DNA from: Schizochytrium sp. CCTCC M209059
Lineage: Eukaryota; Sar; Bigyra; Thraustochytrida; Thraustochytriidae
Direction: 5' to 3'
NCBI GenBank assembly: GCA_000818945.1
Contig: KN805391.1
Span: forward strand, 179,834-243,833
Length of the DNA: 64,000 bases
Shown: positions 30,701 to 40,067 of the stretch, in pieces
How the letters are laid out: the number at the start of each line of letters is the position of its first letter
Numbering within the stretch: the first letter of the stretch is position 1
Translations under genes and position numbers: made by a program
Notes under the pieces: model-generated
Database searches by the model: none
What the model saw: only the letters and a program-made list of their open reading frames with translations
What the model was told of the DNA's origin: nothing

Positions 30701-31522
30701 ATGGAGAATGACATGATGATGGGTTCGGGTGTGATGCACCAGCAGCCAGACATGGGCCAGGGGCCGAACGCGCCGCCACCACCGCCATATCATGACGGGC
30801 AGCAGGATCCGCAGCAGCAGCAGCAGCAGCACCATCACCACGTGGGAAATCCGGTCACCACGGTGCGCAAGACTTCGTGCGATATGTGCACGCAAATCAA
30901 GGTCAAGTGCTCGGGCGAGACGCCATGCAAGCGGTGCGCGAAAAAGGGTCTCGAGTGTGTCTACTCGCTGTCGAAAAAGCGCGGCCCCCCCAAGGGTAAG
31001 AAAAGAAATATGGGAATGAACAAGCGCATTCGCGCGCACAAAGACTCGAGCTCTGAGCCCTCGGGCCTGGGTCACGTGCAGGCGCAGCATTTCACGCCGA
31101 CGCAATTTGCTGGTGGTGTCACGCTCGAGGCGATCCGAGAGCGTGTGCAGGTGTTCAGCGACCAGCGAAACTGGGAACAGTTTCACACGCCACGAAATTT
31201 GGTGCTCGCACTGACGGGCGAGGTCGGCGAGCTGGCATCTATTTTCCAGTGGAAAAACAACATTCCCCCAGGTCTGGGCGACTTCACACTCAAGGATCGC
31301 GTTCGTGTCGCCGACGAGCTTGCCGATATCCTTATCTACACGACCCGTTTAGCAGATCGCTGCGGCATTGATTTGGCAAACGCCACGCTTGAAAAAATCC
31401 AGAAAAATGACATGAAGTACCCCAAGGACAAGAGTATGGGCTCGAGCAAGAAGTACACAGAGTTCGATCCAGCCATGCAGGCTCACACGCAGCCGCACGA
31501 TAACACTGGGGGGCTCATCTAG
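30701..31522 (+). CDS. Zn(II)2Cys6 DNA-binding domain fused to dCTP pyrophosphatase (MazG-like)
   Basis: 273 aa in one exon. Residues 1-55 are Met/Gln/His-rich with a CAG-encoded polyQ. A canonical binuclear cluster follows: C60-x2-C63-x6-C70-x5-C76-x2-C79-x6-C86, then a basic KKRGPPKGKKR linker. Such clusters bind DNA in fungal transcription factors. From about 139 to 240 there is an all-alpha NTP pyrophosphatase closely resembling DCTPP1: NWEQFHTPRNLVLALTGEVGELA, FQWKNN, then DELADILIY. The metal ligands E174, E177, E206 and D209 follow the E-x2-E...E-x2-D rule, so the enzyme looks active; the family hydrolyses dCTP and modified dCTP to dCMP. The tail SSKKYTEF matches the DCTPP1 C-terminus. 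Start at ATG 30701; upstream there is only a GTG. The combination is unusual. Confidence 0.9.
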   Translation: MENDMMMGSGVMHQQPDMGQGPNAPPPPPYHDGQQDPQQQQQQHHHHVGNPVTTVRKTSCDMCTQIKVKCSGETPCKRCAKKGLECVYSLSKKRGPPKGKKRNMGMNKRIRAHKDSSSEPSGLGHVQAQHFTPTQFAGGVTLEAIRERVQVFSDQRNWEQFHTPRNLVLALTGEVGELASIFQWKNNIPPGLGDFTLKDRVRVADELADILIYTTRLADRCGIDLANATLEKIQKNDMKYPKDKSMGSSKKYTEFDPAMQAHTQPHDNTGGLI

Positions 31523-31816
31523 CTTGCTTCGGAGAGAAGCCGACTTCGTATCATAAAATGATGTTGTTCACAATACTTGTACTGTTCGTGCCTGCTTCGA
31601 TGTAAGAGGTATTTTAGTTCGTATTAATTTCCCGTGCAAATCAGCAAGTTTATTCCTTGATCAAAATCTGCAGTTGCTTCTTCTTTTCTCTTCTTTTCTT
31701 TTCCCTTCTTTTCTCCTTTTTACTCTATGGCTCTTTTGAATTAAACAGTCACCCTATCTACATACCTTTTAGTTCTGGGGGAATGGAATGAAACACATTT
31801 ATCGCATATACGATCC

Positions 31817-33349
31817 TCAAACACGCTGCTGGGCTCGCCTTTCCAACGCTCGAGCTTGCCGCTTAGAAATCGCGCGAAGCTTGGCCAATCGCATGCGATA
31901 CATGGCTTGGATCCGGATGCAAGCTTCGAGTCGCGTGCGCTGCCACTCGCTCTGTAGCGAACGGAAGAGAGCAATTTTTATTGCATACGCTTCGACACGT
32001 GCTCGCCAGAACCTCTGGAGTACGCGCGCTGCATGCTGCCGCCTCGCTTTGGCGACAGCGAAGGCTTCCCGCGCAACACATCCTCGCCAAGCGAGCTGAA
32101 TGCGAGTAGCAGCCTGCGCATTTGCGGCACGACGTTCGGATCTAATGCGAAGCAGTGCCCGACGTGCAAAGCGTTGTGCGCGAACGACCATAATTTCGGC
32201 TACAATCACGGATGACCATGTATGGAACGTCGAACGCAAGGCTCGTGTACCCCAACACGCCACAAAGGGCACCAAGACAACCCGTAATTTTCTGCGCTGC
32301 GCTACAAAGCGGCGCCATACATTCCAGCTGCGATGCAAACGCGCAGCGAAGCGGTGCTGACGAAATCGCGCATGTCTATCCTCGACCAAACGAGCTCTTC
32401 TGTCGAGAAAGATTTTCTCGGCAAGGGCCTTGGGCAAAAAGCATCGTTCCCACGCACAGAGAAGTTTGGCTTTGGGCGCTTCTTGTTGCGACATTTGCGA
32501 CTGACCGAAAAGCTCCGCAAGATTTTCACGCAGAACCTTTGCAAAGTCGTCTCGCGATATACGTCCCTTGACACGATCTGCAAGGGAGGCGCCTTGACGC
32601 CATGCAGGCTCGATCACACGGAGCAGCTCGCGAAGCTGATCAGCATTCCCAACGCCGATCGTTAAAAGAGCCTCATAATCGCGCTTTTCGAGAAAGTTTG
32701 GAGCATAAATGTCAAAGAGATCTGAACGAAGGCGACGTCTGGCGGAGCCGCGTTTCGCGTGGCAGAGTTTGGCAGCGGCGACAATCTCGCGCGCATCGAG
32801 ATCGTCGAGCTCAAAGACAATGACGCCGCAACGAAGATGCTGGATCGCTGCAAAGCCCTCAAAGACTTCTTGCGCTGCTACGCGATTAACTTTTCCGCTT
32901 TGGGTGACGAGATCGACAAAGGCACTTCTTTCAATATGCCCGGGTTCGTCCTGGGCATTTGCGACGCCCGCAGCTGCAGCGACAATGGAAGCGCGGGCCT
33001 CGGCGGCATCGCTTGCGGCAGAAGCGGACGCAAAGGGCTGGCGCGCCGGCGCATATGTATTAAGTCGCGAGCGGTAGCTCGTGGTGATGCCGGCCTCGAG
33101 CGTGCGAATTTCTGTCGCGAGACTGGGTGTTTCGAGCAATAGCGTCCATCTCCTCGCGGCGAGCTTTTCGAGGCGAGCCCGGAGTTCCTCGTCGCGGGCT
33201 CGCGCCACTTCGGCGAGCTCGCCTGCGGCGTATTTTGTCAAGTTCTGTTTGCGCGCTCGAAGTTGCGCAAGCTCGCGAGCCTCGAAGCGCTCGCGTTGGT
33301 CGTTGTAGTCGAACCATCGGCCTTTGGCGGGGCCTTTCGAGCCGCGCAT
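31817..33349 (-). CDS. IQ-motif and Sfi1-like repeat protein, probably calmodulin/centrin binding
   Basis: 510 aa, strongly basic, Arg/Ala-rich. The N-terminal 80 residues form a coiled coil. The middle (about 115-300) is globular with EF-hand-like helical pairs but no intact calcium loop. From about 330 there are Phe/Leu-x2-Trp units of Sfi1 type (LHRSWNVWRRF, LRSTFHTWSS), then IQ motifs ATRIQLAWRGCVARE, ARVLQRFWRARVE and CIRIQAMYRMRLAK. Such proteins bind calmodulin or centrin, often at basal bodies or axonemes. Start ATG 33349 (MRGSKGPAKGRW). It is convergent with the Zn2Cys6 gene, 294 bp apart, and divergent from the Mut7-C gene. Function is inferred from motifs only. Confidence 0.7.
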   Translation of the reverse strand: MRGSKGPAKGRWFDYNDQRERFEARELAQLRARKQNLTKYAAGELAEVARARDEELRARLEKLAARRWTLLLETPSLATEIRTLEAGITTSYRSRLNTYAPARQPFASASAASDAAEARASIVAAAAGVANAQDEPGHIERSAFVDLVTQSGKVNRVAAQEVFEGFAAIQHLRCGVIVFELDDLDAREIVAAAKLCHAKRGSARRRLRSDLFDIYAPNFLEKRDYEALLTIGVGNADQLRELLRVIEPAWRQGASLADRVKGRISRDDFAKVLRENLAELFGQSQMSQQEAPKAKLLCAWERCFLPKALAEKIFLDRRARLVEDRHARFRQHRFAARLHRSWNVWRRFVAQRRKLRVVLVPFVACWGTRALRSTFHTWSSVIVAEIMVVRAQRFARRALLRIRSERRAANAQAATRIQLAWRGCVAREAFAVAKARRQHAARVLQRFWRARVEAYAIKIALFRSLQSEWQRTRLEACIRIQAMYRMRLAKLRAISKRQARALERRAQQRV

Positions 33350-34031
33350 GGCCCATCACCGCGGACAGCCAAGCTTCTGTGCGCCCGATGATTCTATTTC
33401 TCGCGACTGTCCCAGGATGACTCGAACTTGACTTGGTCGCTCAATGGAGGTCAACGGCCAAAAGTCGCAACCCGCAACTGCAAAGAAGAAAGAAGAAAGG
33501 GGATCGTCACATGTCGAGCGCGACCGAACTTGTCACGGTGACGGTGGACATGATGCGAGCTGATTTTCATATCTTGCAAACGGGATGTCAACCACTGCGC
33601 GAGCGACAGCGGGGCTTCTTGATGATTTCTTGCGAAACAGTGGAACAACAGCATATTATAAATAGTTATTGCAGGTATACTTTACGCATTTTGAGACATA
33701 GGTATCTACAGCAAGACGCATGAAGCGATCAGACCTCTTCAGCTGGTCTCGTCGTTGCGCCTTGTGCTTTTCGAGCGTCGTGTTTGGCAAGCCTCCGTCG
33801 AGCTTCAAAATTTTCGGACATTCTTTTGCTTTATGTGGTCTTTCCTTTCGCCTGCAAGCTGAGCTGAGCTGAGCTGCTGACCAAAACCTGGACGCGAACG
33901 AGCCCAGAACTCCGCCTTACAGAGCGCACTGCACGGCAAAGACAGCGAGCGTCGGGCCTAGCGAGGCGTTCGGCGCAGGGACGAAACACATCCGCAACCC
34001 AACCGGACGCGCGGAGCACGCGTTGACCAGG
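33350..34031. other. Divergent intergenic region
   Basis: 682 bp. TATTATAAATA at about 33654-33664 is the most TATA-like stretch; four AAGCT/GAGCT units lie at 33856-33875. No gene supported. Confidence 0.4.
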
Positions 34032-37000
34032 ATGGCTCAGACATCAGCGTCGGCAGCGTCGGCCGCGTCAAGCTCTGGACATTCAGAGGCACTGCAGATA
34101 GCGCTCGTGCAGCTGCGCAAGGCCGACTGGAGCGACGAGGAGGCGGTGAGGAAAGAGGCCCGCGCCGCGCTCGCCGCGCTACGTGATATTGGCTGCAAAG
34201 GTGACAAAGCGAGCAAGTCAAAGGCAACCAAAAAAGCTAGCGCGACCCAATGGATGAACCGCCGTGAAGCGTTGCGCGTGGGACTCGAGCAACTCGTACA
34301 GGAAGATCTCGCGAAAACGGTAGTCCTCTTTGAGGAAATTGCTGATTCGCCAGCGTTTCAGGATCTTCTCTTTGTATGCTTGGATGCCATGTCGCGCGCT
34401 TTGCAGCGTGCAACAAGTGGACGGGCAGAGTTACTCGACGAGACTGCGAGCGCACGAGCGTTGGCATTGTGCGACAGTCTCCTCGAGAAGCGCCGTCAAG
34501 TTTATATCGCAGAGGACGCAGAAGGTATTCGAGACTCGCTGAGCGCCATTTCGGTGTTACGCATAATGCAAGTCTATCGCGTGCGGGTGAGCCATGCTTC
34601 CGGGGCTGAGACCGCAACATGTGCGGTGGCACGATTTTATCGGCTCATGGAGCGACGCGCGGGAGTGAAAAAGAATGTCTGGGAGCGGGAGACTTCATTC
34701 GCAGTCAAAGAGCTCACGGAGCTAATCGTGCAATTTGACTTGGTGCGTGACGCCTCGTGGCCCGTCGACATGGCTAATCTTGTTCGCTGCTGCGTAGAGT
34801 TGCACTGGTTCCAGCTCATGTCAAAACTCGTTGCTGCAGATTCGACAAAGGATCTTGCGCGTGTCTTTATTCGCACGGCATTATCGATGAAACCGCCGAA
34901 TATGTGGAAGGCCCATGGATGCATGAAGGAGTATCGGCTGGAGAGAGAATTTCCTGAGCTGGTGCAGGCCTTTCGTCGCGGATCGCTCGAGACATGCGCA
35001 GAAAAGGGCAAGCACGCTGAGCTCTTGTTTCGCCTGGAGAATTACCGAGACCCCAAGCTGACGGCGTTCGTCACGGGCCTGCTCGTCGATCAAGGCGAGC
35101 ATTGGCTGGCGCAGCACCTCGCGGATCGGCTCCAGTTGGCGCGCAATACACCGGAATTTTTACGCATTGACCAAGAGACCGTGAAACAAATTGAACAGGA
35201 GCGGCAGCAAACTTATTTACGTCTGCCGCGTGAGATTGAAGCATCGATCGTCTTTGTCTGCACTGATGCGAGCGCTAATGAGGCTTGCGCATGGCTCGAT
35301 GGTCTCGGTGCTTCAGACATTGTCGGCATGGACGGGGAGTGGAAAGCAAGTCTTAAGAGTGGACGCAACCTAGCAAGTGTCTTGCAGCTTTCAAGCCGCG
35401 AACGCATCTTTCTCCTTGATTTGCTGTGGCTTATGGACGCAGCAAACAACAAGAAGAAGAAAATGACGGGCACGCCTGACCCCAGCTCGTCTCGTCAGCT
35501 CCTTTGCAATGCTTTGCAACGGCTGTTTCGTCGTGAAGATGTAGTCAAGGTGGCGTATGGGTTCTCATCCGACATTGATGTGCTTACCAAATCATATCCG
35601 GGGCACTCATGTTGGCAGGCCATTTATTCACTGTTGGATTTCGCGCACGTGTCCGTCCGCGAGGAGGGATCGGGTCAGTGGGCTGCCTCGCATTGTCGCA
35701 AGGTGTCGCGCGGGCTCAAGGATGTGGTCTTACAAGTCCTCGGAAAAAAGTTGTCCAAGTTGGAGCAGCTCAGCAATTGGGAGGCGAGACCGTTGCGTGC
35801 GGGTCAGATGCACTACGCGGCTCTAGATGCCTATGTACTGACACAGATCGCGGACGCAGTTTTCCCGCCTTTGCAAGGAATTCCAGGTAAACTGCTCACG
35901 CGGCTCGGTCATCAAGCTGTTCGGCCACGGGATGGAGTGGGACAGCACGGTGCGTCGCAAAAGGAGGCGGTGGTCAAGGGTCTCGAAGAGATGGACCTGT
36001 TTAAGAGTGCCGAGGCAGAAATGCGACGCCGGTGCGAGCAGTATGGCATTCGCTTTGTCGATTCCCTGGAGAGCAGCAACGAGGTTGAAGGGGCCGAAGT
36101 AAGAGTCATCAAGCTTGCGTCACCGATGGTGGCTGTCAAGAAAGTTGCAGAAGCGTTGGGTGTCGGTGAGGCGCAGGTGCTCAAGTCAATGGCGTACATG
36201 GTACATGAGGGCGCTAAGAGCTGGAAGCCTGTGATGGTGCTCGTCCGGGGCGACTCGAGCGTGAAAGAGGGCCAGCTTGCTGCGTGGGCGCAAACAATGG
36301 TGCGCCGCGCTTCAGGAGATGAATGTCAGCGTTGTTTCGGGCTCCCAGGTGGCGGTTTGGGCCCTGTCTCTGCGGTAACGCCCGGGTTCCAAGTTCTCTG
36401 TGACAGTGCCGTCAACGAGGTGTCTGGCCCGGTGTATGCGGGTCTCGGTTCGCTGGAACGCATTGCCCGCTACGATAGCGTGAGCACTCTACTAAAAATC
36501 TGCGGCGATGCGAGGACGAGTGTGGCAGGTGTGTCGAGCAAAGCTGTGACACAGCAGCCAACATTGCGTCCTATCTCTGCGCTGGAGACCAAGTTTCTGG
36601 TAGACAACATGCTGGGACGTCTTGGCAAGATTATGCGCATGGTGGGTCTTGATTGCACCAAGGTCCAAGAGGTGCCAGGCGTTGAAGAGCTCTTGGCTGC
36701 TTCCGTGGCTAACTCGCAGGCCGCAAAGGTACCATTAAAGGAACAGACTGCGCGAAAGCGCGCGCAGTCACTTTTGCGCACCAAGGAGCTGAAGCTTGCT
36801 CTCGCAGCGGCGCGCGCGGAGCAGCGCGTTTTTCTCACGACTGACCGCAAGGTCGCGGAGATGTATCGGGAGGATGATGTGGTTCTGCTGGACAACTTCT
36901 CCAACAGGTATGCACAGTTTGATGAGGTTTGCAAACGCCTCGCCATCAAACTGGACGCCGGGAGCTTTTTGACGCGTTGTATGATGTGCAATGGTCTTGG

Positions 37001-37286
37001 ATTCGACCGCATTGATCGCGAAGAGGTTGCTCGGCTCAAGACGGAGGGCCATGTGTCGGTGGACCGCGTGCCAGACGACATTCTAGACTCTGTCACGGAA
37101 TTCTATCGTTGCAAGCAGCCCGAATGCTTTCGTGTGTTTTGGGAGGGGCCCAAGTTTGACCACTGCTGGGAGCTTTACGAGACGCTCAAGCTTGGCGAGC
37201 AGCGCAGTGCGTCGGGTCCCGCGGCAGCCGGAACCGCTGCTGCCAACAATGAAGTCGACAGCTCGACTCCGTCCTCTGCAAACTAA
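34032..37286 (+). CDS. Mut-7-like protein: DEDDy 3'-5' exonuclease + YbaK-like domain + Mut7-C
   Basis: 1084 aa. Residues 1-400 are helical and resemble the N-terminus of mut-7/EXD3 proteins. The RNase D-type exonuclease lies at about 410-620 with the DEDDy residues in place: D434 and E436 (VGMDGEWK), D514 (SSDIDVL), Y595 and D599 (HYAALDAY). About 655-825 looks like a YbaK/ProX aminoacyl-tRNA deacylase fold (VKKVAEALGVGEAQVLKSMAYMV, VLVRGDSSVKEGQLAAW, LPGGGLGPVSAV). From 855 to about 1040 there is a Mut7-C RNase domain (FLVDNMLGRLGKIMRMVGLD, FLTTDRK, then CMMCNGLGF and CKQPECFRVFWEG). EXD3/mut-7 normally lacks the middle domain. Likely RNA decay or processing; tRNA editing or binding by the middle domain is inference. 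Start ATG 34032; upstream only a TTG at 34023. Confidence 0.85.
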   Translation: MAQTSASAASAASSSGHSEALQIALVQLRKADWSDEEAVRKEARAALAALRDIGCKGDKASKSKATKKASATQWMNRREALRVGLEQLVQEDLAKTVVLFEEIADSPAFQDLLFVCLDAMSRALQRATSGRAELLDETASARALALCDSLLEKRRQVYIAEDAEGIRDSLSAISVLRIMQVYRVRVSHASGAETATCAVARFYRLMERRAGVKKNVWERETSFAVKELTELIVQFDLVRDASWPVDMANLVRCCVELHWFQLMSKLVAADSTKDLARVFIRTALSMKPPNMWKAHGCMKEYRLEREFPELVQAFRRGSLETCAEKGKHAELLFRLENYRDPKLTAFVTGLLVDQGEHWLAQHLADRLQLARNTPEFLRIDQETVKQIEQERQQTYLRLPREIEASIVFVCTDASANEACAWLDGLGASDIVGMDGEWKASLKSGRNLASVLQLSSRERIFLLDLLWLMDAANNKKKKMTGTPDPSSSRQLLCNALQRLFRREDVVKVAYGFSSDIDVLTKSYPGHSCWQAIYSLLDFAHVSVREEGSGQWAASHCRKVSRGLKDVVLQVLGKKLSKLEQLSNWEARPLRAGQMHYAALDAYVLTQIADAVFPPLQGIPGKLLTRLGHQAVRPRDGVGQHGASQKEAVVKGLEEMDLFKSAEAEMRRRCEQYGIRFVDSLESSNEVEGAEVRVIKLASPMVAVKKVAEALGVGEAQVLKSMAYMVHEGAKSWKPVMVLVRGDSSVKEGQLAAWAQTMVRRASGDECQRCFGLPGGGLGPVSAVTPGFQVLCDSAVNEVSGPVYAGLGSLERIARYDSVSTLLKICGDARTSVAGVSSKAVTQQPTLRPISALETKFLVDNMLGRLGKIMRMVGLDCTKVQEVPGVEELLAASVANSQAAKVPLKEQTARKRAQSLLRTKELKLALAAARAEQRVFLTTDRKVAEMYREDDVVLLDNFSNRYAQFDEVCKRLAIKLDAGSFLTRCMMCNGLGFDRIDREEVARLKTEGHVSVDRVPDDILDSVTEFYRCKQPECFRVFWEGPKFDHCWELYETLKLGEQRSASGPAAAGTAAANNEVDSSTPSSAN

Positions 37287-38425
37287 GATGCGAAACCGTA
37301 AATCAAAGCACAACAACCGCAACGTCTACTGGGCGTTTGTTCATTTTCCCTCTCTTGTGTGTGAGTTCTTGTTTTGTTGTAAAGTATTTTTCCTTCACGA
37401 GCGTTGGTTTTGAGCGTTGCCTTCGTTCTTCGACGAGTTCCGTGGTATATACTGGTGCTTTCGTACGAAACCGCCAACGTCTGTCTGACTGACTGACTGG
37501 CTTTTCCAAATGTGCTCCCCGATTTCTTTTCCTTTCCTTTCTTTTCCGCTCTTTCCTTCTGGCTTTTCTTTTCTTTTTCTTTTCTTTTCTTTTTCTTTTT
37601 CTTTTCTTCTCGATCGTTGCCATGATCACCGGTCGCACACATGCTCCGCCTGCACCTACTGCATCTGGCTCTTCCCTCTGAAAGCGCGTCCAGTTCACGG
37701 CGGCTTTGCGGCCGGCGGCTGGCGTGCTGCCGCAGGCCTCCGCACGCTCACTCACCTTCGTCACTTCCGGCCGTTGAAGGTGCTCGTGCTGCAACGTGCT
37801 CGCACCTCGTCCACGAAAACACACCTCCCACTCCCCTCCTGGCTGGCTGTCAGCGCAAGTGCACCGCGGCGCCTTCGCCGCTCTCGAGCGTGCTTTCCTT
37901 TCCAGCAGCCAGCCGGCCGGCCAGCCAGCCACGCAGCTGCGGCTGCGCGTGCGAGCGTCAGCTGCACCTGCAGCGACCGCGCGTGCGACGCCGCAGCTGC
38001 ATGCATGTCTGGCTGGCTGGGCTGCCGCTCGCTCGCTATCGCTGCTTCTTCCTCGCGTGCACGAACAGCCGCATCCTGGTACTTGCGAGCAGCCAGGCAG
38101 GCAGGCGAAATCGTCCCTCTTTCGCAGCAGCCAGCGGCGCCAGCAACCGCGACAACGCGCCCGCGTCGCTCGCCGGCGCCGCCTCCTGCCCCTGGAGGCG
38201 AGGACGGCCAGGAGCGAGCTGCTCGCCGTCGCCGCGAGGAAGGCGCTTGTTCTTTCCAGGAGGGCGGCGAGCGGGAAACCCCGGAGAGGCCGCCGGGAAA
38301 TCTCGGCGGCGCTGACGCGAGCGCGGAGCGGCTGCGCGAAGACGGGGCCGCTGCTCTGCTGCAGCCGAGCCGCGAAGCTCCGCGCGGCCGGCGCGGAACC
38401 GCGCGGCGGAGGCTGGCGCGAGGAG

Positions 38426-38485
38426 GCGAGGCTCGGCGAGGCGAGGCTCGGCGAGGCGAGGCTCGGCGAGGCGAGGCTCGGCGAG
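38426..38485. repeat. 15-bp tandem repeat, 4 units
   Basis: Four perfect copies of GCGAGGCTCGGCGAG within the GC-rich island. Confidence 0.9.
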
Positions 38486-39901
38486 GGGGCCTGACGAACT
38501 GGCGAGCGGCGGCCGCGGCTCTGAGGCGAGCGCGGGGAAAGGGCGCGACGGCTGCGGCCTCCTCGCCTGCGACGCGCGCAGACTGACCGACCGCGGCAGG
38601 CAGCCGCACCGGCCAGGACCGAGGGAGGGGCAGCGGCAGGTGGCGCGAGAGACGGAGTTCGCGGCGCGTCAGCGCCCCGCGGAGGGAGGGAGGGAGGGAG
38701 GCGGCGCTCGCTTCAGGGCTGCTCGCGCGGGCTTGGCTTTGTTGATTTTTTGAATTCGAAAGCGTCTCCTCCTCGAGCTCGCGCGCGGCGACGGCTGCGG
38801 CGGCGGCGGCGGCGGCGGCGACCGACCTGCGAGCAGCCGCAGCTGCGACGCGCGCGGCACGGCCGAAGACTTTTCGCGGCGCTGATGATGGCTTCGCAGC
38901 AGTAGCTTGGAAGACAAGACTGGTCACCAGCCCCGGACGGACCCTCGCGTCACTGCGTCGCAGGCCGCAGTGGCAGCTGGCTGCAGCAGCAGGCAGCGAG
39001 CGGACTCGGCTCGGCACGTACGCTCGGCCGCCGGCGCACTGGCCGCGCGCGGCGTCGGCGATCGCACGCGGTGCGGCACGCGGTGCGGCACGCGGCGGCT
39101 CCGTTCAGAATGCAAAACGCGGCAGGTTTCAAATTGCGCTCCTTTTCCCCCCTTCAAGTTCACTTCGTCGCGTCGTCTCGTCGCCTCCGGCTCTCCCCAG
39201 GAAAAGTCTCCGCGCCCCCGCCGCGCGCCATCTTATCCTCGCTCCTCCGTCTTATCCTCGCCACCGCCGCGCCTGGCGCACAGAACCCAGGATATCCTCG
39301 CCCCCGACGAGGGACGCTTGACGTGCGTCCCGCCTCCGCTGGCCACCCGTTCCTGCGCCCCGCAGGACCGCCGCGCCTGCGCTGAACGCGCCGCCTGCGC
39401 GGGGGTTTCGGAGAATTCGCTAGCTGACGTCTAGACTGTTCTACGCGACGGTTGACTTTCTTTCTTTCTTTTTTTAGTAAAATAAAGTTTTTTGAGAAAA
39501 GAAAAATTGAACTTTTTTCGAAACACGCCGCGCTGCACCAACGAGGCGACTACGTATAGGTCGGCCTTCCTCCCGCGCGCGCCCTGGCTGGCTGGCGGGC
39601 TGGGCGAGGCCGGCCGCGCGAGGTGGCGCGAGGCGAGGCGCGTTTGTGCTGAGCGGCATTGCATGCGGCCTGCTGCTGCCGGCTTCGGGAGGCCGAGGCG
39701 GTGGCCGGTGGGGGAGGGGGGGGCGGCCAGTCCCTTCTTTTTCTTTCGTTTCGAATCTCCTTCTCGCCCCTTCCGTCACTGGTCACACTGCCAGAGAGGC
39801 TGCCGTGAAAAAGAAAAGAAAAGGAAAAGGAAAAGAAAAAGAAAGGCGCGGCGGCAGCAGTTCCGAGGCGGCGACAGCAAACCCGAAACCCAGACGCGCC
39901 C

Positions 39902-40067
39902 GTGCACGCAAGCAAGCACGCACGCAAGCAAACAAGCAAGCACAAGCTTACAAGCACCGCCTGCTCGACGCTCGCTAGGAGCCTCTGCAGACGCTCGCGA
40001 AGAAGAAAGACACCGACCGGTAGCAAAGTAGTCCGTCGCAAGAAGACAAGCAAGCAAGTCAAACAAG
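39902..40067 (+). repeat. CAAG/CACG-rich leader of eEF3
   Basis: Imperfect CAAG and CACG tetranucleotide runs at about 39905-39957 and again at 40047-40067, the last directly before the ATG (AACAAGATGG). Likely 5' leader. Confidence 0.7.

Larger units (their letters stand above)
37287..40067. other. Large GC-rich intergenic island upstream of eEF3
   Basis: 2.78 kb. A pyrimidine-rich strip (CTTTT runs, 37520-37615) is followed by extremely GC-rich sequence to about 39420 with many GCCAGC/GGCTGG tetramer clusters, a 15-bp repeat at 38426-38485 and GCACGCGGT repeats at 39067-39095. Then come A-rich sequence and CAAG tracts before the eEF3 start. Frames of 200-400 codons open in several phases on both strands are low-complexity Ala/Arg/Pro and appear to result from the lack of stops in GC-rich DNA. 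Promoter, 5' leader or leader intron of eEF3 are the likely contents. Confidence 0.5.

Noticed and set aside
37761..39017. 418-codon minus-strand frame and overlapping plus-strand frames in the GC-rich island
   Set aside because: Low-complexity Ala/Arg/Pro translation, repeats of 15 bp read as peptides, several frames equally open; explained by GC content.
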